From Coniella vitis (taxonomy: Eukaryota; Ascomycota; Sordariomycetes; Diaporthales; Schizoparmaceae), in assembly GCA_011317545.1 (NCBI GenBank), contig WUJK01000006.1, positions 1,116,001 to 1,180,000 of the forward strand: 64,000 nucleotides of DNA, given 5' to 3'. The notes under the pieces were generated by a model, which searched no databases, was not told where the DNA came from, and saw only the letters and a program-made list of their open reading frames with translations. Positions 55,783 through 64,000 of this stretch are shown piece by piece (within the stretch, counting starts at the first letter, position 1; each line of letters begins with the position of its first letter). Position numbers and translations under genes: made by a program.

Positions 55783-57797
55783 ATGGCATATACAAGCCTC
55801 ACGACCATCCTCATCGCACTCCCCTTTCTCTACCTCACAAGACGCCTCTTCACCCTTCCCGGCCACTACCGTGCGGCCAAGCGGACTGGCATCCCCATCT
55901 ACATCCAGCCGTTTGACGCGCTCTCGCCCACATGGATCGTCTTTGGGAAAGGTTTGTCACGGCTCTTTGCCGAGTGGGAGTGGGTACACCGTATCAACAA
56001 CGGCTGGACGCAGTTTGACTAGCTGAAGCCGTAGGAGCGCTTTGGAACGAGGGTGTTTTGGATTGTCACGCCGGATGGGAAGCACACGGTGGGTGAGTTT
56101 TGGTTTCTTTCCTTTCCTTTTCTTTTTTTCCTTTCTTTTTTCCTTGTCTGTCATTGTGAAACTTGCAGGCAATGTGAGATGTGAAACATCGAAGTGTTTC
56201 CGGCCAAGGTGTCTGTCTGTATTTGAATTCACGTGTTGCTTGAACGTCGCAAGTTGAAATCCTGTTTTTTTTTTGAGATGCGCTTGCAAAACTCCTCCTT
56301 GATCTACTTATGTAATTTATCCATCAGAAACACATTACTGACGTGGGAACAAGAGAGGAAATCAATGGCGTTAATGCTGCCAATTACAATGATAATTTAC
56401 TTGATGACGATGTACAAGAGAAGGATTCCTTACAGCATGCATTGGTGCGCTGCCGCGCGGCACTGACCCTGCTGCTCACCAACATCAGTGAGCTGTTGCT
56501 TGTTGGAATTCTGCACCGAATCGGCTGGCCCAGGTTCGCCATGCGGGGGATTGTCGGTGCCATCTCGAATGCGAGAAGCGAGTATGGCGTTGCTCTGCAA
56601 CGCATCATCAAGGAGGAGCGTCAAGCGACCGAGAATAGACCGGGTCGGTCCCTGGGAGGAGCTGAGAAGAAGAGCGGGAAGGGAAACCACCAAAAGAAGG
56701 TGGCAAACATGATGAGTGCGCTCATCAGAGGGTCTGCTCAGAGTGGTGGTAATGATGGTTCTCCTGGATGGATTGAGCGATGAAGAAGTCGCCGGCAATC
56801 TCTTCGTCTTCAACCTTGCTGGTCATGATACAACCGCCAAACACATTGAACTTCGCTATTACGCTCTTGGCCGTCGAGCCGAATGTGGCAGGAATGGCTC
56901 GCGCAAGAGATCGACTCGGTTGTGCAGGAGGAGCAGTCCGGTTTGAAGTAAGTATGCTGTTGTGTTTCCCAAACTTCAGAGGTGTCTTGCTATTATGGTG
57001 AGTTTCCCCCTTCTTGCTTCGAATCATTTTGCTCTTCAACTCCGCATATGAGATCTTCCGTTGGATGCGAGAGAGGGGGAAGGGATGGTCCCTTCACCTC
57101 CTAATGTCAAAGTTGACCTTCTTTGCAACTTTTAGTACGAGGCACTTCGCTTATTCGGGCCTCTGCCCGCCACTGCTCGCTGGACAGGCCACTCCTACCA
57201 GACGCTCACCATCGAGGGCAAGGAGTACCAGATCCCGCCAGACGCAGAGATCCGAATTAACCTCGCCGCGCTCCACCACGACAAGCGAACATGGGGCGAA
57301 GATGCAGACGGGTTTTGTGCAGATCGATGGATCCCCAAGGATAACGCTACCGCTCCCAATACTTCTTCTCTTCAGTCTGTAGACCAGCTGCAGAGCAAAG
57401 GCACCCAGCCACAACAATCATCCACCTCTTCTCCAGCAACAGTAGCAGTAACAGCAGCAGGAGGGACAATAGCAGAAGAAGGCGCCGCCAACGCATCATA
57501 CGACTGGCAGTCCGAGTCCCTCATCTCACCCACCCAGGCTCATTCCTCCCATGGACAGCGGGCCCACGTGTGTGTCCGGGTAAAAGGTCTTCCCAGGTCG
57601 AGTTCACCAGCGCCATGTTGCATTTCTTCCAAGGTGGCACGCGGGTCCGCATTGTTCAAGAGGATGGCGAAACGGCGGAGGAGGCGAGGGCGAGGGCTGA
57701 CAAAATCGTGCATGATCCGCATGCTGGACTCACGTTACATGACGAATGCCGAAAGAATCGGGTTGTAGTGGTATGTCAAGGCAGAATAGAGACCTAG
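55783..57797 (+). pseudogene. Degraded cytochrome P450
   Basis: P450 landmarks appear in order but in shifting frames. An N-terminal anchor (ATG 55783; TTILIALPFLYLTRRLF) ends in stops at 56020-56022 and 56032-56034, after which the same frame resumes. A middle part (about 56430-56650, ALTLLLTNISELLLVGIL) is intact. The I-helix AGHDTT is at 56818-56835, but its continuation TLNFAITLLAVEP is in another frame and the next block (WQEWLAQEIDSVVQEE) in a third. ExxR (YEALRLFG) is at 57136 and on. The heme Cys motif CPGKR (Cys codon 57573-57575) is out of frame with the preceding HGQRAH after a GT-repeat shift. Two of these breaks cannot be explained by introns. Decay looks recent, since long blocks remain readable. 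Subfamily and substrate unknown; no partner biosynthetic genes nearby. Confidence 0.85.
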
Positions 57798-58051
57798 TAG
57801 CGTAAACAGACAGCCCCCCCCCCTAAAGGGGGTCCCTCCCTCAGCTGTGAAGGCGAGGCTGGGCCTTGGATCGACCCATCTCCCTTCGGCGGGTAATGCA
57901 CAAAACTAGTCGTCCCTCATTTGTATCATTTCATTTTCTTTTTGGTGCCGCTACCTTGAAGCCATATTTTCCACCACATCCAAACCCAATATCTATTTTC
58001 AAAGTTTCAGGCAGAGACATCATGAGACCATAGCCAGGAGTCAAGAGCGTC

Positions 58052-60058
58052 TTAGTAACTTCTACCGAACTGGACCCAGGACTCTGCGTTCTTTCCACAT
58101 GTAGGGTTCAAGCACTTGGTCTCGCCAGCCACGAGACCCTCGGGCTGCTCAAAAGGAATGCACAGACTCTTCATACCCATGCGCTCGTTGCCTTGCTCGT
58201 CCTTGCTCTTGGTGGTCTCCTTAATCTTCTCCTCACACTGGGGCTCCAAGCAGAAGGGGATGAGAACGACGTTCTTGGCGTCCAGAGCTGGGACAACCTT
58301 CTCCCACTCGGTGACTTGGACACGGTGAGACTTGTAGGCAGCATCGGCCTTGTTATACATGTCTTGTTGGATGGTCTCAAGCAGCTCCGGAATCTTGGTT
58401 GCAATATCAGCAATGGGAATGGTGCCCTTCTCACCAGTGTCACGGCGGGCGTAGCTGATGACGTCCTTCTCCATGTCCTTGGGACTTTACGCCAAAGGTT
58501 AGCATCTCAGCACAAGAACTTGCGAGCGAAGCGACCAACTTACCCAAACTCAACACGCAATGGGACACCCTTGAGCTCCCAGTCGTTGAACTTCCATGGG
58601 GGAGTGTATCCCTCACGGGTGTCCACATCACTGCGGATGCCGGCCTTCTTCAAGTCGATAGCCAGCTGCTCCACCTTCGCGGCGTGCTTCTGCTTCACCT
58701 CCTCAGAGGTCTTGGCGGTAATACCCAGTGGAATTACAATAACCTGGAGCTTGGCAATCCGAGGGGGGAGGACAAGACCCTTGTCGTCACCGTGTATCAT
58801 GACCATGACACCAATGACACGGGTGGACAGACCCCAGGAGTTTTGCCACACGTGGATGTGCTTGCCCTGCTCGGCAGGGTCTTCTACCGTGATGTCGAAC
58901 CTAGAAGGGGTCAGTATCCGGCGTGAAAAGTACGGAAAGGAATCTCAGCACTGACATCTTGCTGAAGTTCTGACCCAAGCAGTGAGACGTGGCACCTTGG
59001 ATACCACGTCCATTGGATGGAATGTATCCCTCAACAGTGGTGGTGTAGTAACCACCAGCAAACTTCTCGTTCTCCGTCTTCTTTCCGCGGACAACAGGAA
59101 CAGCCAAGAGCTGCTCATAGACACCAGCGTAGAACTCGAGAATTTCCAGAACCTCCTTGCCAGCCAGTTCCTCAGTCAGGTGTGCAGTGTGACCCTCCTG
59201 CCACATGAACTCTCTTGCACGGAGGAAGGGGGTGGTCTGCTTGGCCTCCCATCGCACGACGGAATTCCACTGGTTCAGACGGAAAGGGAGATCTCTGTGG
59301 CTGCGGATCCATTTGGCGTAGTAAGGGTACATGACGGCCTCAGAAGTCGGGCGGACGGCAACAGGAACCTATCAACCGGTGAGTTGGCTGAGTTGAACCA
59401 GCGTCTTGCATAATATGGTGCATACCTCGAGATCCTTGTCACCACTGGGTATTGTGTCAGCAAAGGAAACGGTCGCGTTGTGTAAGCAAAGTTGACTTAC
59501 GCCTTGGTGACCCATGCTAGCTCAGGAGCGAAACCTTCGACGTGATCTAAACAGCGGCGTAAGAAAGCGCATCGCGTAGTTCAAAGCAGTGATCCTACTC
59601 ACCCTTCTCCTTCTCGAGAGACTTGGACGACAGGAACATGGGGAAACTGGTCTCTTCAACACCCATCGCCTCAATCTTGTCCTGGAACCACTTGCGAATG
59701 ACGTTCCAGATGTACATGCTTGCAGGGCGCATGATGAAGAAACCAGAGATCTTGTTGATTAGCTCCGTCAGTCTTTGTTGCGCGGCACACATGTTGAGAC
59801 ACAACCGGCTCTCACCTCATTGTAGTACTCGATCATCTCAGCCTTGAGAACGACCTCCTGATACCAAGTTGGGAAGTCCTCCTCTTTCTTGGCGACGATT
59901 CCGATGATGTCGTCCGTCTTCTTGCCCTGGCCGACGGCAAGCGTGGCCTGCTTGGCCGCCTTCGCAGACTTCTCGGCCGCCATTCTTGCCGCCTTTTCGG
60001 CCTTCTTGAGGGCGCTCTTGGACTGCTCGGGGGCTGCTGCGGGGGCTGCGTCCGCCAT
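58052..60058 (-). CDS. Prolyl-tRNA synthetase, eukaryotic cytosolic type
   Basis: Seven exons on the minus strand: 60058-59816, 59750-59603, 59546-59501, 59444-59426, 59368-58956, 58900-58544 and 58484-58052, 552 residues. Class II synthetase features are present: SGFFIMRPASMYIW, VPVAVRPTSEAVMYPYYAKW, motif 2 (FRLNQWNSVVRWE, REFMWQEGHTAH) and motif 3 (GLSTRVIGVMVMIHGDDKG). The eukaryote/archaea-type C-terminal domain has Cys pairs (CLEPQCEEK, CLNPTCGKN) and ends in Tyr. It charges tRNA-Pro in the cytosol. The first 60 residues are an Ala/Lys-rich basic helix-like leader, and there is no N-terminal editing domain of the kind found in yeast ProRS. Exon 4 is only 19 nt. The acceptor of intron 1 is my least certain junction. 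The start is divergent from tcp1. Confidence 0.94.
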
Positions 60059-60632
60059 GGTGAAGACTCTGTGTACAGAAGAAGTTTTGAAGAGCCGGAA
60101 GAAGGTAAGGAGCGCAGATTGGGTATAAAGGAGTGGTGCAGAGCAGCAGCGGGTTGAGTCACGCGGGCAGAAAAAGACGTGGGCGAGGGTATCAAAACGG
60201 CCTGTTGCTGAAGTGACTGACTGACTGGTTGACTGGCGGCGGACTGACTGATAAGTACGCTCTGGCGCCGTCTAAATCAATTTGGGCCTTCTAGGCTGAA
60301 TGAATTTCCAGTGCCCAAAGTGCCCCTCTTCAAAAGCTTTGGAGGGGCAGGCAGGTGGGCACAGGTGGGGTCCCCTGCCGCTGTAGCCCCTGGCTGGCTG
60401 CAGCCAATAGCAGCTGTCCAGCACGGGTCTAGGAAGGCCCTTGCCTGGCTGAAAAGTTGGCAATCGCGACTCGAGCTGTCCCCCCAACAGCAGCTGCCTC
60501 CGTTTGTGCTTTGCGATCCACGCGCAGACCGTGTGACAATTTCCCACACGCGCTCTCCTGACAACCACCCGCCATCCGCACACGCAGACGCCCCTTGCTC
60601 CTTTTCCTCCCACACATCACCCATCTTCCATC
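60059..60632. promoter_or_regulatory. Divergent promoter of prolyl-tRNA synthetase and tcp1
   Basis: 574 bp between two housekeeping start codons. Pyrimidine-rich DNA with CACACA stretches precedes the tcp1 ATG. No factor site can be assigned. Confidence 0.6.
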
Positions 60633-62424
60633 ATGGCGTCCATGTTTGAGCAGCCACGAGAGGGAACGCTGTTCCTCGGTGGCCAGAAGATCTCAGGAGC
60701 AGACATCCGTGACCAGAACGGTGAGTCTCGTCTCCTCCGCCACCCAACGACTTCCCCCTGAATTCCCAAGACGAAAGGCTCAGCCCCACTGACTATGTAT
60801 CTCAACAGTGGTTGCCACCCAGGCCATTGCGAATGTTGTCAAGAGCTCCTTCGGCCCCAGCGGCCTTGACAAGATGATGGTTGACGACATAGGGGATGTC
60901 ACGGTCACAAACGACGGCGCCACCATCCTCAGCTTGCTCGATGTCGAACACCCCGCCGGCAAGATTCTGGTTGATCTCGCCCAGCAACAAGATAGGGAAG
61001 TTGGTGATGGCACGACCTCGGTGGTTCTCATTGCTGCCGAGCTGCTGCGGAGGGCAAACGAGCTGATGAAGAACCGGATACACCCCACGACCATCATCAC
61101 GGGCTACCGCTTAGCTATGCGCGAGGCTATCAAGTACATGAACGAGAACGTCAGCATCAAGGTCGAGAACCTGGGACGCGAGTCCCTTGTCAACATTGCC
61201 AAGACATCCATGTCTTCCAAGATCATCGGCGCCGATTCCGAGTTCTTCACCAACATGGTGGTGGATGCCATTCAGGCGGTCAAGACGACAAACAACAGGA
61301 ACGAGACCAAGTACCCCGTCAAGGCAGTCAACATCCTTAAGGCACACGGAAAGAGCTCGCTGGAATCGGTCCTCGTCAAGGGCTACGCTTTGAACTGCAC
61401 AGTTGCTTCGCAAGCAATGCCAACACACATCAAGGATGCCAAGATTGCCGTGCTGGACATGAACCTGCAAAAGGAGCGCATGAAGCTGGGTGTGCAAATC
61501 ACCGTCGACGACCCTCAGCAGCTCGAGCAAATTCGCGCAAGAGAATCTGGCATGGTCATCGAGCGGGTGGAGATGATCCTCAAGGCGGGTGCGAACGTTA
61601 TTCTGACTACAAAGGGTATCGACGACCTGTGCTTGAAGCTGTTCATTGAAAAGGGTGCCATGGCTGTTCGGAGATGCAAAAAGGAAGATCTGCGACGGAT
61701 AGCAAGGGCGACGGGAGCGACGCTATTGAGCACTTTGTCCGACTTGAACGGTGACGAGCGATTTGACCCATCCTACCTCGGCCACGCCGAGGAGGTTGTG
61801 CAGGAGCGCATCTCGGACGATGAGTGCATCCTGGTCAAAGGCACCAAGGCCCACTCCTCTGCATCCATGATCCTCCGTGGCCCCAACGAGTTCACTCTCG
61901 ATGAGATGGAGCGCTCCATCCACGATTCCCTCATGGCAGTCAAGCGTACTCTGGAGAGTGGAAGTATTGTGCCAGGAGGTGGTGCTGTTGAGACGGCTCT
62001 GCACATCTACCTGGAAGAGTTTGCCGGCACAGTTGGCTCTAGAGAACAGTTGGCCATTGGCGAATTCGCACAGGCCCTCATGGTCATTCCCAAAACTCTT
62101 GCAATCAATGCTGCCAAGGACGCTTCAGAGCTTGTGGCGCAGCTGCGGTCTCGCCACGCTCTGTCCCAGCGGATTGCTGAGGGCGATGCCAGTGAAGACG
62201 AGAAGACGGTGGCCAAGAAGAAGGGCTACAAGAACTACGGACTGGACCTGATGAAGGGCAAGGTTGTGGACGAGATCAAGGCTGGTGTGCTGGAGCCAAG
62301 CATGAGCAAGGTGCGCCAGCTCAAGAGTGCAGTAGAGGCATGTATCGCAATACTGCGCATCGACACGCTTGTGAAACTGGATCCAGAGATGAGAGGCGAA
62401 GAAGATGATGGACACGGCCACTAA
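60633..62424 (+). CDS. cct1: T-complex protein 1 subunit alpha (CCT1/TCP1 chaperonin)
   Basis: Two exons, 60633-60720 and 60809-62424, 567 residues, the usual size for a CCT subunit. Group II chaperonin motifs are clear: VKSSFGPSGLDKMMVDDIGD, VTNDGATIL, VGDGTTSVVLIAAELL and GGGAVETALHIYLEEFA near the nucleotide site. The N-terminus (FEQPREGTLFLGGQKISGAD) and the C-terminal EEDDGHGH identify the alpha subunit among the eight paralogues. It forms part of the cytosolic double-ring chaperonin that folds actin, tubulin and WD-repeat proteins. The first intron lies after Asn29, and the phase is consistent (DQN then VVATQAIANV). Confidence 0.96.
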
Positions 62425-63624
62425 ATGTCATTGAGGAGGAGAAGGCTGGTGTTGTGTATCGTTGTTGTAGACTGGCTATTGACTAGACTTGGCACATCGA
62501 GACTAGAAAGGAACGTACGTGTATATGACCCGAGATTGCCGACCGAAGACGAGAGAGTCCCTGACCGCCTGGGGCCAGCAAAGCAAGGAGGCCTGCATAT
62601 CTCTTATCAGCTCCTCGCCGACCGTCCATGCATAGATGGCCTTTTTCTTTCTGCACGCCCATCTAACCTGCCATGTTGAGTGGACACGCATCGACGCAAG
62701 GCTCGAGACCGGCAATTAGCGGCTTAAAGTAGGCTCTTTCCCCCCGTCCGCCGGCGCCGCCCACCCCTTGAGCCCCGGCATGCCGGGGAGCTACGGCGAC
62801 CTTGACGTAGAGTTACGTTTCAGAAGCATAGTTGTATCAGTCTCGTGGACACTGTTTGGTCTGACACATCCTGTACTTGGCGCAAGTCGGTCAGTCATCT
62901 GGAGCAAAAGCAAACCAACTAGATCTGGACGGTGTGGTATCGCGCGAGCTAAGTGAGCACATGAGCGTGAAGACGAAAGCGCCAACGCCATGGGGGGTTA
63001 AGGAATGACAACGCAGACCAGTTTACGAGCAATTGCGAGTGCAGGATTGGTGTGCTTTTTTCTTTTTTTGATAAGCGAAAGGCAAAAGGGAAAGGGGTCT
63101 GCTTCCAGCCTTTCTTTGTCGTCTCTTGGCCATATGTGGCGTACTGTACTATGTACATTAGTAGTGTAGGCGTGGAGGTGGGACCCTGTTTTCTAGCTGC
63201 TGCGCCGGCAGGAGCCACGTGCTGATAAGTAGAATGGTATATGAACTGGGCCACGGCCTCTCCTCTCGCCTCTTCTTCTTTGTGCACTTGTTGTCCTATT
63301 TTCCTTTGCATTATCTTCTATATGCCGACTACGCTGCCGTGGCTTGATGGCACATCATAGCCTCTGTCCGTCACCTCAACATCGCCAATTGCGTCGAATG
63401 ACTCGGATCCGTGCAAACACCCTGGGCAGGACATCAGGCTGGCGTCGGTTTGGTCAACCATTTGACAGGGTCGCTTGTTCTCTTCCTGACGGCTGAAGAG
63501 ACTTGTCTTTGTGTGTTGTGCTTGTGTGGTCGCGTCTCGGGTCACGTATATTCAGTTGCAGTGCATGCACCAAGCACTTCACCCATCCATCTTCTTTCCA
63601 GACACACCAGATCCAACCGCCATC
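62425..63624. other. Intergenic region between tcp1 and lyc1-like gene
   Basis: 1.2 kb with no supported gene. A variant of the palindromic motif with one inserted base lies at 63148-63164. The pyrimidine-rich, CACACC-containing DNA before 63625 looks like the leader of the last gene. Confidence 0.55.
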
Positions 63625-64000
63625 ATGGGCTCCCACACACACGATCTACCGCCGGCAAACTCGCCAGATCTTTGCTTAGCAGAGTCGACCGAGGGCGAGC
63701 TTCTCCATGTCTGGGGTCTTCACTTTCCCATGTGGGGTGGACCGCTCAAGCGCGAGGACTATCTCAAGCGCGAAGAGTTTCTCATGACGGTCCCGCTGGC
63801 CAAGAACGGAGGCGTCACGCACTGGATCCTAACGGACCGCCAGGGCGTGCCAGACCAGCGACCCATCTATGCCAGTTGCGAGACGCTGCGCAAGCGGGCG
63901 CTATGCAGCCGACTAGGCGCAGGCGGAGAGGTGATTGTGCAAGAGGGCACCGCGCACAATATTGGGTCTGTCTTTACCAATCCTGCGTACCGAGGCAAAG
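63625..64000 (+). CDS. lyc1: Lyc1-like lysine N-acetyltransferase, 5' part (runs off window)
   Basis: An open frame from the ATG at 63625 continues past the window end (125 codons visible). The segment HWILTDRQGVPDQRPIYASC then ETLRKRALC, and the last part NIGSVFTNPAYRGK, match the fungal Lyc1 family: the closing residues are the start of the GNAT acetyl-CoA-binding motif (VFxxPxYRGKG). Yeast-type Lyc1 acetylates lysine at N6 in catabolism. In Pezizomycotina this family is also annotated more loosely as a GNAT protein, so the substrate is not certain. Truncated only by the window boundary. Confidence 0.8.
   Translation, partial: MGSHTHDLPPANSPDLCLAESTEGELLHVWGLHFPMWGGPLKREDYLKREEFLMTVPLAKNGGVTHWILTDRQGVPDQRPIYASCETLRKRALCSRLGAGGEVIVQEGTAHNIGSVFTNPAYRGK

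Overview
The window is a stretch of filamentous-fungal (ascomycete) nuclear DNA. Short introns of about 45-105 nt with GT...AG ends interrupt most genes, both strands carry genes, and the products are typical Pezizomycotina proteins: the C2H2 carbon-catabolite repressor CreA/Cre1, a Lyc1-type acetyltransferase, a mitochondrial Tim21 and a BTB-bromodomain protein. My inference is a sordariomycete, probably Hypocreales; I cannot name the species from sequence alone. I found no rRNA, recognisable tRNA, CRISPR array or intact transposon.

Layout. 1-19.8 kb is gene-poor: only creA (minus, 3.47-4.79 kb) and a five-exon Rad51-paralogue-like gene (plus, 12.18-13.69 kb) stand out. They are separated by about 7.4 kb and followed by about 6.1 kb in which I see no credible gene, only simple repeats, homopolymer C/G runs, a recurrent short palindrome and possible coding relics. 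19.8-30.8 kb is gene-dense: tim21 and glo3 share a divergent promoter; then a nitronate monooxygenase with a C-terminal AKL tail, a two-domain HPPK-DHPS folate gene, a BTB-bromodomain gene and a small downstream ORF. 30.8-33.6 kb is empty. 33.6-50.5 kb holds an FHS-type sugar transporter, trm1, a lipid-kinase-like gene, an ABC-F ATPase, an oligopeptide transporter, 5-formyl-THF cyclo-ligase and SmE. 51.4-64 kb holds the mtr10/transportin-3 karyopherin, a broken cytochrome P450, cytosolic-type prolyl-tRNA synthetase divergent from TCP1-alpha (CCT1), and the 5' part of a lyc1-like gene running off the end.

How the genes fit together. Most are unlinked housekeeping functions: translation and RNA (Trm1, ProRS, SmE, ABC-F, Mtr10), protein folding and trafficking (CCT1, Glo3, Tim21) and folate metabolism (HPPK-DHPS and 5-FTHF cyclo-ligase, 21 kb apart). 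There is no obvious secondary-metabolite cluster; the one P450 is dead. Two genes (trm1 and the folate gene) have a first ATG followed by a presequence-like stretch and a second in-frame ATG, suggesting mitochondrial and non-mitochondrial forms. 

The signals most worth a second look are (i) a dispersed self-complementary motif, TACTATGTACATAGTA and variants, seen in more than 20 places and only noticed between genes, and (ii) the BTB-bromodomain protein, whose bromodomain has Trp where the acetyl-lysine-binding Asn is expected. All exon boundaries were derived by eye from frame continuity, splice signals and family conservation; no database search was run.
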